Shown here: positions 35,386 to 45,748 of the stretch, piece by piece
Layout of the letters: each line of letters opens with the position of its first letter
Position numbering within the stretch: the first letter of the stretch is position 1
Origin: Clostridiales bacterium
GTDB taxonomy: Bacteria > Bacillota > Clostridia > Christensenellales > Aristaeellaceae
Direction of reading: 5' to 3'
Assembly (NCBI GenBank): GCA_015056315.1
Contig: SVGN01000001.1
Span: forward strand, 186,001 to 250,000
DNA: 64,000 nucleotides
Made by a program: the position numbers and the translations under genes
Notes under the pieces: generated by a model
Told to the model about the DNA's origin: nothing
The model's database searches: none
Seen by the model: the letters and a program-made list of their open reading frames with translations, nothing else

Positions 35386-36075
35386 TCAGGCGTTCAGGCT
35401 GTTCAGCAGGGTCTGTACCATTTCTTTGCTGGCATAGTTGAGCGGAGAGAAGCGGCCCTCCAGCGCGGTCTCCAGCTTTTCTGCGGCAGCTTCCTTGTCG
35501 CCTGCTTCCAGATCGTACTGGGCGAGGAAATACAGCGTATCGATCTGCCCGGGCTTGATCTCCAGCGCCTTCTCGAAATAGCCCTTGGCGGTCTCCTTAT
35601 CGCCCAGCAGACGGTAGTAGAGCTGGCCCAGATTATCCAGCGTGATGGAGTCCTCGTCGTCGTACTCGTAGGCTTCCATATTGTAGGCCATGGCCTTTTC
35701 GGCATCCCCGGCTTCGATATACAGGTACCCCAGGGTCTCGTAGATCATGCCGCTGGGCTTCTTCTGGTGCTGGCGCTCCAAAAGATCGATGCCCTTCTGC
35801 AATTCGCCCATCTTGTAAACGCAGGCAGCGTAGTTTACGAAAAGCTGGTTCTTCTGGTCGGGGTTCATAGGCAGCTTCTGGTATTCCACCAGCATCTCGC
35901 GAGCCTTGGCATACTCACCATTGCGGATGAGCAGAACACTGTAGGGCAGAAAAACAGCAGGATCGCGGTGGCCCTCATTGAGCACTTCCTGGTAGAGCTT
36001 CATGGCTTCTTCGATACGGCCCTCCTGATGAGCCTTTCGTGCCTTCTGTGCTTTGAATACGGTCAAAAATCCCAT
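35386..36075 (-). CDS. Tetratricopeptide repeat protein
   Basis: 229 residues made almost wholly of TPR helical hairpins, e.g. ARKAHQEGRIEEAMKLYQEVL, YETLGYLYIEAGDAEKAMAYNMEA and LDNLGQLYYRLLGDKETAKGYFEKALEIKPG. No signal peptide or membrane segment, so a cytoplasmic scaffold. AAGGAGAACG precedes the ATG. It follows mrfB by 151 bp on the same strand and ends at a strong terminator. Partner unknown. Confidence 0.85.
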   Translation of the reverse strand: MGFLTVFKAQKARKAHQEGRIEEAMKLYQEVLNEGHRDPAVFLPYSVLLIRNGEYAKAREMLVEYQKLPMNPDQKNQLFVNYAACVYKMGELQKGIDLLERQHQKKPSGMIYETLGYLYIEAGDAEKAMAYNMEAYEYDDEDSITLDNLGQLYYRLLGDKETAKGYFEKALEIKPGQIDTLYFLAQYDLEAGDKEAAAEKLETALEGRFSPLNYASKEMVQTLLNSLNA

Positions 36076-36226
36076 GATGATCGTTCTCCTTCCAAATGGT
36101 ACGCCATAAGGCGATCTATGTTACGGCGCACAGGCGCAAACAGACATAACAATATTTACATTCGACGGCGGTGCGGCAAGTCCTGCACAGAATCGTTCGA
36201 AGACGTGGCACCGGCGGGTGCAGGGG

Positions 36227-37390
36227 TCATTCCGCAGCTTGGGTGCGTGCGATCAGCTTGCGGCGAAGCCTTGCGTAGCGCAGCTTAAGTGCGGCTTGCT
36301 TTTCTACCAGCTCCTCCGTTCGCTTGAGGGCAGGCTCTGCAAGCATCAGTAATGCCTGGCGGGTGTAGTGCATGGCCTGCTCCGGGTCGTGCATCTGGTG
36401 CTCGCAAAGCTTGGCAAGTGCCTCGTAGGCATAGATGGGGTCATCGCCGCGGGTGAGCATGGCTTTGCAGAGCTTGTAGGCTGTCTCGGTCTGCCCCTGC
36501 CTTTTGGCGTTGATCGACATGGCACGGAAGGCCTGTGCCCGGGTCTCACCTTTGGCGCAGAGACGGTAGCACTTGGTGGCACGATCCACATCTCCGCTGC
36601 GCTCGCACATACGGGCCAGGGAAAGCAGATCCTCCGGCTGGGCGACCTCTTCGGGCTGGGCCATCAGCCTGCATAATTCGTAAAACAACTGCGCCAGGCT
36701 GACGATATCCTGCCGGTTATGCTCCAGTACTTTTTCCATTGGGCCGAAGTCTCGATCCTTCAGGTACTGAAAATAGGCCTGGGGTACCATGGCACCGGGC
36801 AGATCATCCTCGCGCTCCACGCCGAGCAGCTGGTTTTCCAGCCGCCCCAGCGTACATTGGCGAAGCCGGAGCTTCCATAGCCTGCGGGCAGGGTACAGTA
36901 CATCCGCGTGAGTAGCAGGGATCGCATCCTCTCTCATTCGGTTCATGACCAGTCGGCTGCGCAGAAGGGGCACATCGAAGCTCTTGCCGTTGAAGGTGCA
37001 GATGACGGGAAAACGCTTCATGCGTGCAGTGAGCAGTTTGAGCATCTCTGTCTCCTGGTGGTAATCGTGTATGAGCATCTGCTCCACTACAAAGCCCGCA
37101 GGGGTAAAGTAACCAAGCCCGATCTGGAATGCAACCGTGCCCACGCCGCCGGAAAGCCCGGTGGTCTCGGTATCCAGAAAGAGGATATCCTCCGGGGCTA
37201 CCTTATGGGGAAACGGGCATTCGAACACCTTCTCAAGGATCTCCGGCGTGGCATGTCTGCGGTCGCAAAAGACCGTTACCGGGTAGAGGTGATCCTTGCG
37301 GTAGAAGGTCGCTATGGGGGCATTTGTTTTGGGCTCCGGCTTTTTTCCGGCGGCATCCATCATGCGCAGTTTGTTGAGTAATCCGGCCAT
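36227..37390 (-). CDS. mrfB: MrfB/YprB family 3'-5' exonuclease with TPR-like C-terminus
   Basis: RNase H-like DEDD exonuclease, partner of MrfA. Exonuclease motifs: LFLDTETTGLSGGVGTVAFQ (ExoI, with the D-x-E pair) and ICTFNGKSFDVPLL (ExoII); HNRQDIVSLAQL (ExoIII with the last Asp). A helical repeat region at about 245-345 resembles TPR. In Bacillus subtilis MrfA and MrfB repair mitomycin C lesions independently of UvrABC. The start overlaps the mrfA stop by one base (TGATG), so they are translationally coupled. 387 residues. Confidence 0.87.
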   Translation of the reverse strand: MAGLLNKLRMMDAAGKKPEPKTNAPIATFYRKDHLYPVTVFCDRRHATPEILEKVFECPFPHKVAPEDILFLDTETTGLSGGVGTVAFQIGLGYFTPAGFVVEQMLIHDYHQETEMLKLLTARMKRFPVICTFNGKSFDVPLLRSRLVMNRMREDAIPATHADVLYPARRLWKLRLRQCTLGRLENQLLGVEREDDLPGAMVPQAYFQYLKDRDFGPMEKVLEHNRQDIVSLAQLFYELCRLMAQPEEVAQPEDLLSLARMCERSGDVDRATKCYRLCAKGETRAQAFRAMSINAKRQGQTETAYKLCKAMLTRGDDPIYAYEALAKLCEHQMHDPEQAMHYTRQALLMLAEPALKRTEELVEKQAALKLRYARLRRKLIARTQAAE

Positions 37391-39660
37391 CAGGCAAGCA
37401 GCTCCTTCAGTACAGCGATGGCACGCTGTTTGCCGCCTTCGCCGATCTCTGCCAGCGGGCCCACACAGGCGGGGCAGCCATCCTGGCAGGAGCAGCCGGT
37501 AGCGACCTTCAGCGCTTCCTCCAGCAGCATTTCCTGCATCTGATAGGCTTTCTCGCTCAGACCAACGCCGCCGGGGAAGGAATCGTAAAGGAAGATGGTT
37601 GGCTTATCGGTAATGGGGGCCTTTACCTGATAGACCACATGCACATCCTTTGTGGCGCACATCAGGTACAGCGGGGCAACGATGCCCAGCAGATTGCTTA
37701 CGCCCACCAGAGCGCCTTGCAGGTCGTCGTTGGAATATTTGCCGGTAAGGCTGTCGGGGATCGTCCACCACATGCCTACGGTATGCATATCGGTCTGGGG
37801 CAGACGCACTACACCAAAGCCCAGGTTCTCGTGGGTATCCAGCTTCATCTTCTTAAAGATCTTCACAATGGTGCTCACCCGCAGCTCGCCAAGCGTAAGC
37901 CCGGTACCGTTGGCAAGCTGCTTGTGGTCCAGATCGTCGAGGATGTGGAGGCTCACGTTCATATCCGCATCGGTGTAATAGTCTACATCCACCGCACGGA
38001 TATACGCTTTGCAGGCATCGTAATCCAGCTTCTCCACCTGATACTGGCGCGCTTCGTGCATGTAAATGGCGTTCTCGTGCAAAAGCATGGGAACTGTGAA
38101 ACGATCCATTTCGCCAACAACACGGTGATGAGCCGGGTTTGTGATATCGATAATGATGTAGTTCTCTGCCGTGGCACTGCGGAGGCTGATCTCGCCCGAG
38201 GGCAGTTCCTCCTCCATCCAGTAGTATTTGCCGTCCAGATGGCGCAGGATGTTGCTTTCGGTAAGGTATTCCAGAAACTGATCCGTATCCTTCACGTTGC
38301 CGAAGGTCTCGCCCTCTTCGAAAGGCAGCTCGTAAGCGGAGCATTTCAGGTGAGAGGTGAGCACGTAGAGGTTATCCGGCTGCACCAGTGCATGCTCCGG
38401 CGAGGCCTGGAAGAAATAATCCGGGTTTTCGATGATGTATTGATCCAGCGGGGCAGAAGAAGCCACCATGATGGTAAGCGCCGTATCCTTGCGGCGGCCC
38501 GCTCGGCCTGCCTGCTGCCAGGTGCTGGCAATGGTACCGGGGTAACCGCACAGCACACAGGCGGACAGGGAGCCGATATCGATGCCCAGCTCCAGCGCGT
38601 TGGTGGAAATGACCATATCCACCTCGCCCGCGCGAAGCCCCCGTTCGATCTCGTGCCGCTCGCCGGGCAGATAGCCGCCACGGTAGCCGCGTACACGCCC
38701 TGAAAAGCCGTATGCGTTCTTTACGCAATCCTTCATGTAGCGGGTAAGCACCTCTACCTGTATACGGCTTTTGCAGAACACGATGGTAGGGATGCCGTTG
38801 CTCAGCAGCTTTTCGGAAACATGGCGCACCTCCGGCACCACGCCCTTGCGGATGCCCAGCTGACGGTTGACGACCGGGGGATTATAGAACACGAAATGCC
38901 TTTCGCCCATGGGAGCGCCGTTGTTGGTAACAGCAGTGATCTCCCGCCCGGTAAGCGCACAGGCCAGCTCTGCCGGGTTGGCAATGGTGGCGCTGCAAAG
39001 AATGAACTGGGGCTTGGAGCCGTAGAAGCTGCAAAGGCGCAGCAGACGGCGGAGCACATTGGCCAGGTGGCTGCCAAAGATGCCGCGGTAGGTATGGATC
39101 TCGTCAATGACGATGTACTTCAGGTTTTCGAACAGTTTTACCCATTTGGTGTGGTGGGGCAGTATATTGGCATGCAGCATATCCGGGTTGGTGACTACAA
39201 TATGCCCCGCCTGACGGATGGCCTTGCGGGCAGCGCCCTGGGTATCGCCATCGTAGGTGTAGGCTTTGATGTCCACCTCCAGCTCCTCGATCATGCTGTA
39301 GAGGCCGCTTACCTGATCGGCGCTCAGGGCTTTGGTGGGGAACAGGTACAGCGCACGGGCATCCGGGTTTTTGAGAATAGCGGAGACCACAGGCAGGTTG
39401 TAGCACATGGTCTTACCGCTGGCGGTAGGCGTGACCACGACAAAATCCCGGCCCTGCTGTGCAAGCCGGTAGCATTCTGCCTGATGGGTATACAGCCGAT
39501 GGATGGCCCGTTTGCGCAGAACTGTCTTGATGCGCTCGTCCATCTCCTCGGGGTAATCGGCGTACTTGCCATCGGTAGCGGGCAGGGTACGCCATTCCGT
39601 TACACATTTCATAAAGGAGGCATCCTGTTTCAGGCTGCCGATCAATTGATCCAGATTCAT
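37390..39660 (-). CDS. mrfA: MrfA/YprA family DExH helicase
   Basis: SF2 helicase, 756 residues. Motif I VVTPTASGKTMCYNLPV, motif II IDEIH (VIDEIHTYRG), motif III LCSATIANP, motif IV-VI IVFCKSRIQ, STNALELGIDIGSL and QQAGRAGRR. The C-terminal DUF1998-type part ends with the four-cysteine cluster CSCQDGCPACVG, which in MrfA binds zinc. ATG 39660 (MNLDQL) is chosen; upstream in-frame codons lie across the promoter. It is the first gene of a mrfA-mrfB operon and acts on DNA damage in the cytoplasm. Confidence 0.9.
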   Translation of the reverse strand: MNLDQLIGSLKQDASFMKCVTEWRTLPATDGKYADYPEEMDERIKTVLRKRAIHRLYTHQAECYRLAQQGRDFVVVTPTASGKTMCYNLPVVSAILKNPDARALYLFPTKALSADQVSGLYSMIEELEVDIKAYTYDGDTQGAARKAIRQAGHIVVTNPDMLHANILPHHTKWVKLFENLKYIVIDEIHTYRGIFGSHLANVLRRLLRLCSFYGSKPQFILCSATIANPAELACALTGREITAVTNNGAPMGERHFVFYNPPVVNRQLGIRKGVVPEVRHVSEKLLSNGIPTIVFCKSRIQVEVLTRYMKDCVKNAYGFSGRVRGYRGGYLPGERHEIERGLRAGEVDMVISTNALELGIDIGSLSACVLCGYPGTIASTWQQAGRAGRRKDTALTIMVASSAPLDQYIIENPDYFFQASPEHALVQPDNLYVLTSHLKCSAYELPFEEGETFGNVKDTDQFLEYLTESNILRHLDGKYYWMEEELPSGEISLRSATAENYIIIDITNPAHHRVVGEMDRFTVPMLLHENAIYMHEARQYQVEKLDYDACKAYIRAVDVDYYTDADMNVSLHILDDLDHKQLANGTGLTLGELRVSTIVKIFKKMKLDTHENLGFGVVRLPQTDMHTVGMWWTIPDSLTGKYSNDDLQGALVGVSNLLGIVAPLYLMCATKDVHVVYQVKAPITDKPTIFLYDSFPGGVGLSEKAYQMQEMLLEEALKVATGCSCQDGCPACVGPLAEIGEGGKQRAIAVLKELLA

Positions 39661-39718
39661 TGCTATCGATGCCCTTTCATGCGCGTTTTTCGAAAAGCGA
39701 ACATTTGTACGCAGACCC

Positions 39719-39747
39719 ATTATAACAGGTATGCAGATGGTAGGCAA
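39719..39747 (-). promoter_or_regulatory. Promoter of mrfA-mrfB
   Basis: Minus strand: -35 TTGCCT (39747-39742), 17-bp spacer, -10 TATAAT (39724-39719) with extended TGT. No LexA-type operator was seen. Confidence 0.65.
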
Positions 39748-39796
39748 GGGAAACATGCATCTTGCGCAGCGGAAATGCAACATGCGTCCGAAGCCC

Positions 39797-39824
39797 TTGA
39801 AAATACAGGGATAACTGTTACAAT
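39797..39824 (+). promoter_or_regulatory. Promoter of the LytTR-DUF3021-CPBP operon
   Basis: -35 TTGAAA (39797-39802), 16-bp spacer, -10 TACAAT (39819-39824), followed by GAAAGGAG and the ATG at 39849, so the leader is very short. Confidence 0.6.
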
Positions 39825-39848
39825 AACAAACGAAAGGAGCTGGATGCC

Positions 39849-40301
39849 ATGCAGCTGAAGACCATTGAGAACAAAGCCTGCACCGAACCGTGCATAACGG
39901 TGGAGTACAGCGAAATGACTCCGCCTGTGGAGAGGGTGATCGGTTATGTACACTATATTGCCAGGCAGAATACCGGCCTTTCAGCCTCTGCCGACGGAGA
40001 GCTTTTCTCCGTTGACCCGGCGGAGGTGCTGTATATCGAATCCATCGATCGAAAGACTTTTCTCTACACCGAAGCTAAGGTATACGAAACCGGGCTGAAG
40101 CTGTATGAGCTGGAAGGGGCATATGCGGAGTATATGCGCGCTTCCAAAAACAGCATCATCAATATTGAACGGATCCGTTCCATCCGGCCGGAATTCGGAG
40201 CCCGGCTGCTTGCCACCATGGATAATGGCGAGAAGCTGTTCGTATCGCGGCAATATGCCGCAGTACTCAAAGAAAAGCTTGGTTTGGGAGGAGCACGGTA
40301 A
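39849..40301 (+). CDS. LytTR-domain transcriptional regulator
   Basis: 150 residues. The LytTR DNA-binding domain covers about residues 45-145: VDPAEVLYIESIDRKTFLYTEAKVYETGLKLYELE and FMRASKN-like YMRASKNSIINIERIRSIRPEFGARL, then VSRQYAAVLKEKL. There is no receiver domain, as in the stand-alone LytTR proteins that pair with DUF3021 membrane proteins. The stop overlaps the next start by one base (TAATG). Likely controls its own operon. Confidence 0.9.
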   Translation: MQLKTIENKACTEPCITVEYSEMTPPVERVIGYVHYIARQNTGLSASADGELFSVDPAEVLYIESIDRKTFLYTEAKVYETGLKLYELEGAYAEYMRASKNSIINIERIRSIRPEFGARLLATMDNGEKLFVSRQYAAVLKEKLGLGGAR

Positions 40302-40738
40302 TGAAACGTTTCTGTCAGAATGCGCTTTCGCAGATCGGAAGCACCTATGCGATCATGATGGCTGTATTTACGCTGATCAGCATCCTCAATGGGGTAGAGG
40401 CAGTACCGGTTGCACGACTTGGGCAGCTTTGCATCCTTTCGGTGATCGGCGGTACGCTGATGGAGATCGCCTTTGGGAAGATCGTGTTTCGGAGGATGGC
40501 CGATGCAAAACGGGTATGCCTGTTCATTGTTCCCTTCTGCGTGGTAACGCTCCTGTTTGCGCTGGGCTATGGCTGGATCACCCGGACGGATGCGTTGAGC
40601 ACTTACCTGAGATTTTTCGCAATTTTTCTGGCGTGTGGTGTGTTGAGCGTTATTCTGTTCGACATCGAACACCATTTGCGGGGCAGGAAGTATACAGAAA
40701 AGCTGAAGGCCTACCAGCAGAGAGGAAAACAATCATGA
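40301..40738 (+). CDS. DUF3021 membrane protein
   Basis: 145 residues with four hydrophobic segments (about 17-31, 42-58, 73-93, 105-125) and a charged C-terminal tail, as in DUF3021. These proteins are almost always next to LytTR regulators and are thought to modulate them. The gene is translationally coupled to both neighbours (TAATG upstream, ATGA downstream). Confidence 0.85.
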   Translation: MKRFCQNALSQIGSTYAIMMAVFTLISILNGVEAVPVARLGQLCILSVIGGTLMEIAFGKIVFRRMADAKRVCLFIVPFCVVTLLFALGYGWITRTDALSTYLRFFAIFLACGVLSVILFDIEHHLRGRKYTEKLKAYQQRGKQS

Positions 40739-41592
40739 AGAGCACAAGAAATGTATTGGAGAACGCCGTTCTCGGTCTTGCGGCCATGTTTGGCTGTTAC
40801 TGGCTCTGGGCGGTATTGCTGGCCCCAAGGCTTCAATGGCCTGTGATGACTGAAAAGCTCATTGGTCTTGCGTGCCTCTATGGAATCGGCTTTGGTTTGT
40901 TTCTGCTGATCGGCAAGCCGGGCGAGGGAGAGCCGCAGAGGCAAAAAAAACTGCTGCCGCTGAAAACAGGGGCCTTCTGTGTGCTGCTCCAGTTTACAGC
41001 CATCATGCTCATGAGTCTTGTGAACAATCTGCTGAACGCTGTTGGTCTGATAAAGCAACCGGCAGCGCTCGAAAGCACAACGCCCTATATGCTGTTTATG
41101 CTGCTGGTCTTCAATCCGGTCATGGAGGAGCTGGTCTTCCGCAAGCTGCTTGGCAGGCTGCTGCTGCCGCTGGGCAATGGTGTGTATCTGTTGGTTTCCG
41201 CATTCTGCTTTGGCGTGGTGCATGCTGTTTCACTTGGTATACCGCAGGTTTTGTACACCTTTTTGCTGGGCTTGATTTGGGGCTGGGTCTACCTGAAAAC
41301 AGGCCGTTTCCGGCTCGTGGTACTCCTGCACAGCCTTTCCAATCTGTTCGGCAGCGTGATCCTGCAGGCGTTGATGGGGATCTCCGAAATGGCTGCGGGT
41401 CTGTACGGCATGCTGATGATGGTACTGGGTGCCATCGGCTTGTCTCTGCTCATCGCCAACAGAAAAAAGATCATTGCCCGGGAAAAAGACAATTTGTTCG
41501 GGGCAGGGGAGTGGCGTATGCTGCTGACCGCTCCCGGTATATGGGTATATCTCCTGCTGACCGTTTGTATGATGGTACTGAAAGCTTGGTAA
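40735..41592 (+). CDS. CPBP family intramembrane glutamic metalloprotease
   Basis: 285 residues, about eight transmembrane helices. The Abi/CPBP motifs are present: EELVFRKLL (EExxxR) in about residues 123-131, FCFGVVHAV (FxxxH) about 155-163 and LHSLSNLFG (HxxxN) about 198-206. The ATG at 40735 overlaps the DUF3021 stop; a longer in-frame extension runs antisense-free across the two upstream genes and is not the real start. CPBP proteins include CAAX prenyl proteases and bacteriocin self-immunity proteins; the substrate here is unknown. Its stop touches a large terminator. Confidence 0.88.
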   Translation: MKSTRNVLENAVLGLAAMFGCYWLWAVLLAPRLQWPVMTEKLIGLACLYGIGFGLFLLIGKPGEGEPQRQKKLLPLKTGAFCVLLQFTAIMLMSLVNNLLNAVGLIKQPAALESTTPYMLFMLLVFNPVMEELVFRKLLGRLLLPLGNGVYLLVSAFCFGVVHAVSLGIPQVLYTFLLGLIWGWVYLKTGRFRLVVLLHSLSNLFGSVILQALMGISEMAAGLYGMLMMVLGAIGLSLLIANRKKIIAREKDNLFGAGEWRMLLTAPGIWVYLLLTVCMMVLKAW

Positions 41593-41640
41593 ACAAACGA
41601 ACCGACCGACCCAAAAACGGGCCGGTCGGTTCGTTTGTTT
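41591..41640. terminator. Large bidirectional terminator between the CPBP gene and clpC
   Basis: An 18-bp perfect inverted repeat (41591-41608 and 41623-41640, arm begins AAACAAACGAACC) plus an inner CCC/GGG. It overlaps the stop codons of both convergent genes. Confidence 0.88.
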
Positions 41641-44134
41641 ACACCGTTTCGACGGTTTCGGAGGCGAGCTGGTCGGTGCCTTTCGTTTCTGCGGCTTTTT
41701 CGAAGCTGATCTTGTTGGCATCGTCCACATAGAGGCGTACCTTGTCGCCAAGGGCGATCTTGCCTGCAATGATCTCTTCGCTGAGGGCATCCTCTACGCT
41801 GCGCTGAATGGCGCGGCGGAGGGGTCTGGCACCGTAGTTGGGGTCGTAGCCATCCTCTGCCAGCTTTGCGATCACATCATCGCCGTAGCTCAGCTCCATG
41901 CCACGATCCATCAGGCGCTTGCTGACGCTCTTGAGCAGCAGACCGGTGATCTGCTTGATGTCGTCCGGCTCCAGCGCGTGGAACACGATCAGGTCGTCCA
42001 GACGGTTGATGAACTCTGGACGGAAGATGTCCTTCACCTCGGCCATGACTCTCTCCTTCATGGCTTCGTAGTCTCTGGCGGTATCCATGGTGCCGCCAAA
42101 GCCCAGCTTTCGGGTGGAGGTGATGCTGCTGGCACCGGCGTTGGAGGTCATCACGATGATGGTGTTCTTGAAGTTGACCACACGGCCGGTGTTATCGGTC
42201 AGGCGGCCATCGTCCAGGATCTGCAGCAGAATGTTGAATACATCCGGGTGCGCCTTTTCCACTTCGTCGAACAGCACAACGCTGTAGGGCTTGTTGCGAA
42301 CCTTTTGGGTAAGCTGACCGCCCTCGTCGTAGCCCACATAGCCGGGAGGTGAACCCACCAGACGGGATACGCTGTGCTTCTCCATATATTCGCTCATATC
42401 GATGCGGATCACGGCGTTTTCGTCGTCGAACATTACCTCGCCGAGGGCGCGGCACAGTTCGGTCTTACCTACGCCGGTGGGCCCAAGGAAAATGAAGGAG
42501 CCAATGGGGCGTTTGGGATCCTGCAAGCCCGCACGGGCACGGCGCAGCGCACGGCTTACGGCGCTGATCGCTTCCTCCTGGCCCACAACGCGCTGGTGCA
42601 GCAGCTCCTCCATATGCAGGAGGCGCTGGCTTTCGTCCTCGGTCATTTTCTTAACAGGTACACCCGTCCAGCTGGCTACGATCTGGGCAATATCCTCGTC
42701 GGTCACCACGTCCTGCGAGGCGTTTTTGCGCTGCTCCCACTGGGCGCGGGCCTGCGCTACCTCTTCCTTGAGGGCACGCTCCTCATCGCGGAGCCTGGCG
42801 GCGGTCTCGAAATCCTGGTGGCCGATGGCCTCATCCTTTTCGGTCTTCAGGGTCTTGAGCCGCTCCTCCTGCGCCTTTACATCCGGCGGGGCGGTGTAGC
42901 TGGTCAAGCGTACACGGGAGGCGGCTTCGTCCATCAGGTCGATAGCCTTATCCGGCAGAAAACGGTCGCTGATGTAGCGGTCGGCCAGTGTAACGGAGGC
43001 TTCCAGCGCTTCATCGGTGATCTTTACCTTGTGGTGGGCTTCGTACCGATCGCGCAGCCCTTTCAGGATGGCCAGAGCCTCTTCGGTAGTGGGCTCACCA
43101 ACGGTCACCGGCTGGAAACGGCGCTCCAGCGCGGCATCCTTCTCGATATTCTTGCGGTACTCGTCGATGGTGGTGGCACCGATGCACTGCAGCTCGCCGC
43201 GGGCGAGCGCGGGCTTGAGGATGTTGGCAGCATCCATACTGCCTTCGGCCTTGCCTGCGCCGATCAGGGTGTGCAGCTCGTCGATAAACAGAATGATGTT
43301 GCCCTGCTTGTGTACTTCCTTTACGGTATCCTTCAGCCGCTCTTCAAACTCGCCCCGGTATTTGCTGCCCGCGATCATGCTGCCAAGGTCGAGAGACAGC
43401 AGGCGCTTGCCGCTCAGGGTCTCGGGCACTCTGCCGGATACGATCAGCTGGGCCAGCCCCTCTACAACAGCGCTTTTGCCCACACCGGGCTCGCCAATGA
43501 GCACCGGGTTGTTCTTGGTGCGGCGGCTCATGATCTGCATGATGCGCTCCATTTCGTTGGTGCGCCCGATGACGGGATCCAGCTCGCCATCCTGGGCGGC
43601 CTTGGTCAGATCCCGGCAGTACTGCTCCAGGCGGCTGCCGCCCTGCTTGCTGCCTTCGGTTTCACCCTCCCCGGCTCCGTCGTTGGCGTCGGGCTGGTTT
43701 TCTTTGAGGCCTTCGTAGATCTGACGCTGTAGCGCCTGGGTATCCAGATTCATCTCCCTCAGCAAGCTGACGGCAACACCTTCGCCCTCCCGGAGCAGGG
43801 AGAGCCAGAGATGCTCGGTACCAACAAAGCTGTGGCCCAGCTTACGGCTTTCCAGCACGCTGCCCTCCAGGATCTTTTTGCTGCGGGGGGTAAGATCCAC
43901 ACGGCCGCTGGGCATGTGCTTGCCTTCACCCAGAAGGGTGCGGATGCGTTCTATAACAGTATTATAGGTAATGTGCTCAGGCAGCAGCTTGCTGACCAGC
44001 GGGCCCGGCTCCTTGAGCAGACCCAAAAGAAAGTGTTCGGTACCCACATAGGCTTGCTTCAGCTCGATCGCTGCTTGATGGGCTTCGGAAATGGCACGCT
44101 GTGCCCGTTGGGTAAAGCGTCCAAAAATTGCCAT
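41639..44134 (-). CDS. clpC: ATP-dependent Clp protease ATP-binding subunit ClpC
   Basis: Hsp100 unfoldase, 831 residues. N domain ([28 protein letters not shown]), AAA-1 with Walker [14 protein letters not shown], a middle UVR-containing linker (about 425-465), and AAA-2 with [16 protein letters not shown]. The C-terminal D2 small domain ends [24 protein letters not shown] 44134 has AGGAGG 8 nt upstream. It is the last gene of the ctsR-mcsA-mcsB-clpC operon. The ClpP-binding loop could not be confirmed by eye. Confidence 0.97.
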   Translation of the reverse strand: MAIFGRFTQRAQRAISEAHQAAIELKQAYVGTEHFLLGLLKEPGPLVSKLLPEHITYNTVIERIRTLLGEGKHMPSGRVDLTPRSKKILEGSVLESRKLGHSFVGTEHLWLSLLREGEGVAVSLLREMNLDTQALQRQIYEGLKENQPDANDGAGEGETEGSKQGGSRLEQYCRDLTKAAQDGELDPVIGRTNEMERIMQIMSRRTKNNPVLIGEPGVGKSAVVEGLAQLIVSGRVPETLSGKRLLSLDLGSMIAGSKYRGEFEERLKDTVKEVHKQGNIILFIDELHTLIGAGKAEGSMDAANILKPALARGELQCIGATTIDEYRKNIEKDAALERRFQPVTVGEPTTEEALAILKGLRDRYEAHHKVKITDEALEASVTLADRYISDRFLPDKAIDLMDEAASRVRLTSYTAPPDVKAQEERLKTLKTEKDEAIGHQDFETAARLRDEERALKEEVAQARAQWEQRKNASQDVVTDEDIAQIVASWTGVPVKKMTEDESQRLLHMEELLHQRVVGQEEAISAVSRALRRARAGLQDPKRPIGSFIFLGPTGVGKTELCRALGEVMFDDENAVIRIDMSEYMEKHSVSRLVGSPPGYVGYDEGGQLTQKVRNKPYSVVLFDEVEKAHPDVFNILLQILDDGRLTDNTGRVVNFKNTIIVMTSNAGASSITSTRKLGFGGTMDTARDYEAMKERVMAEVKDIFRPEFINRLDDLIVFHALEPDDIKQITGLLLKSVSKRLMDRGMELSYGDDVIAKLAEDGYDPNYGARPLRRAIQRSVEDALSEEIIAGKIALGDKVRLYVDDANKISFEKAAETKGTDQLASETVETV

Positions 44135-44147
44135 AGGCAAAACCTCC

Positions 44148-45188
44148 TTAATTCTCGTTGGCAGCAGGTGGGGAGAAGGGTCTCTCCACCGTGCGCTGCA
44201 AGGCTTCCCGAATGATGCGGCAGCGGGCTTCCTTTACTTCCATCTGGGAGGGCTGCCGCTGCATGTATTGCTGTACGTGCGCATCCTGCGCGGTGGTCAG
44301 CAGTCTGTCGATCTGCTCAATGGAGTGGGGGATCAGCTCCAGGGCAGCACCGAGGCGCAGGTCGCTCCAACGCTGCATGAACTCTTTTTCGTCCATTACG
44401 ATGGCATAGCGCATCAGGCCGTAGCTGCGCATGATGGCATCCTTCAGCTCCAGAGCGTGGTTTTCCAGGCAGCGCTGGCGCAGCTTGTTTTCCATGGCAA
44501 TCAACTGCCTGCCGACCACGGATACGGCTTCCACGATGTCTTTTTCGGAGCGCCCCAGCGTTACTTGATTGCTCACTTGGTATACGCTGCCAAGAGCATC
44601 GCTGCCTTCGCCGTAGATGCCGCGCAGGGTAAGCCCCAGCTTGGCAACGCTCTGGTTTACGCTGCCCATCTGTTTGAACCTGTCCAGCATGGGCAGGTGC
44701 AGCATCAGCGAGGCTCTCAGCCCGGTGCCCGCATTGGTGGGGCAGGAGGTAAGGTAGCCCAGCTGGGGATCGAAGCTGAAGCCCTGCACCCGTTCGAGCG
44801 CTTCCTCGGCCTCGAAAGCTTCTTTGGCAGCCGAGCCAAGCTCCAGCTTGTTTACCATGACCTGAATGCGGAGATGATCCTCTTCGTTGATCATGATGCT
44901 GACACGCTGATCATCCCGGATCAGCGCAGCACCGGCAGCGCTGTTTTTGAGCAGATCTTTGCTGATCAGGTGCTGCTCCACCAACGCCATCTGGTCGGTG
45001 GCAGAGGTCTCGGAGAGCAGGTGTAGCTCGTAGCGCCCGCCGGGGGCTTCCTGCATGGCATCGACCGCTCTGGCGATACAAAGATCGGAATTGGCGCTTT
45101 TACCGGGGCGTGCAAAGGGCAGATCAGCGTAGTTGCGGGCCAGACGCACCCTGCCGGAGACCAGTACGCTTTTTTCGGTAAGCATCAT
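44148..45188 (-). CDS. mcsB: Protein-arginine kinase McsB
   Basis: Phosphagen-kinase-like enzyme that phosphorylates arginines on CtsR and on misfolded proteins to mark them for ClpCP. 346 residues. Signatures: [16 protein letters not shown], the catalytic-loop segment [12 protein letters not shown] and [23 protein letters not shown]. The start overlaps the mcsA stop (ATGA); a second ATG three bases on is possible. clpC begins 14 bp downstream. Confidence 0.96.
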   Translation of the reverse strand: MMLTEKSVLVSGRVRLARNYADLPFARPGKSANSDLCIARAVDAMQEAPGGRYELHLLSETSATDQMALVEQHLISKDLLKNSAAGAALIRDDQRVSIMINEEDHLRIQVMVNKLELGSAAKEAFEAEEALERVQGFSFDPQLGYLTSCPTNAGTGLRASLMLHLPMLDRFKQMGSVNQSVAKLGLTLRGIYGEGSDALGSVYQVSNQVTLGRSEKDIVEAVSVVGRQLIAMENKLRQRCLENHALELKDAIMRSYGLMRYAIVMDEKEFMQRWSDLRLGAALELIPHSIEQIDRLLTTAQDAHVQQYMQRQPSQMEVKEARCRIIREALQRTVERPFSPPAANEN

Positions 45189-45748
45189 GTGGGTTCACCT
45201 GCTTCCTCGCTTAAGGCACGTATCTCGTCACGATAGTGTGCCGCAGCTTCGAAGTTTTCAACAGCCACAGCCTCATCCATTTTTTGTCGAAGCTCTTCGA
45301 TCTGTTTTTGCCGAAGTTCAAGGGCGGTTGGCTCCTTGGGTTCGGCGGGGGCAGCATCCATCCCGGCAGGGATGCTTTCCTCCGAGGCGGGCGTATAGCC
45401 GGTGGGGAAGCGGCCCACATGCTGAGAACTGCCGTGGATGCGCTGCAGCATGGGCTTCAGTTCCTTTTGGAAATCCTGATAGCACATGGCGCAGCCAAGC
45501 CTGCCGGTGCGCTCGAACTCGCTGTAGGAAAGGCCGCAATGGCTGCATACCGTTTGCTCCTCCTGCTTGTGTGCAGCGCCCAGCATACCCAGAATAGAGC
45601 TCAGAAAGCTGGGTATGTTGCCTTGGGTAAAGCCGGATTCCATTTTCTTCATGCATTCGTTGCAGAGGTGCCTGTTGCTGGTCTCGCCGCCGGAGGTGAT
45701 GGTGACGGAAAACACAGCCGGGTTTTTGCCGCATTCGTCGCAGATCAT
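45185..45748 (-). CDS. mcsA: McsA, zinc-finger activator of McsB
   Basis: 187 residues. Two zinc-binding cysteine pairs: MICDECGKN with HLCNECMKK, and CSHCGLSYSEFERTGRLGCAMCY. A UVR motif (about residues 145-180, LRQKQIEELRQKMDEAVAVENFEAAAHYRDEI) is at the C-terminus. McsA stimulates McsB kinase and binds ClpC. Overlaps ctsR and mcsB by 4 bp each. Confidence 0.95.
   Translation of the reverse strand: MICDECGKNPAVFSVTITSGGETSNRHLCNECMKKMESGFTQGNIPSFLSSILGMLGAAHKQEEQTVCSHCGLSYSEFERTGRLGCAMCYQDFQKELKPMLQRIHGSSQHVGRFPTGYTPASEESIPAGMDAAPAEPKEPTALELRQKQIEELRQKMDEAVAVENFEAAAHYRDEIRALSEEAGEPT

Noticed and set aside
40105-41592. 495-residue version of the CPBP protease
   Set aside because: The extra N-terminal part is the shadow of the LytTR and DUF3021 genes in another frame; the true start overlaps the DUF3021 stop.
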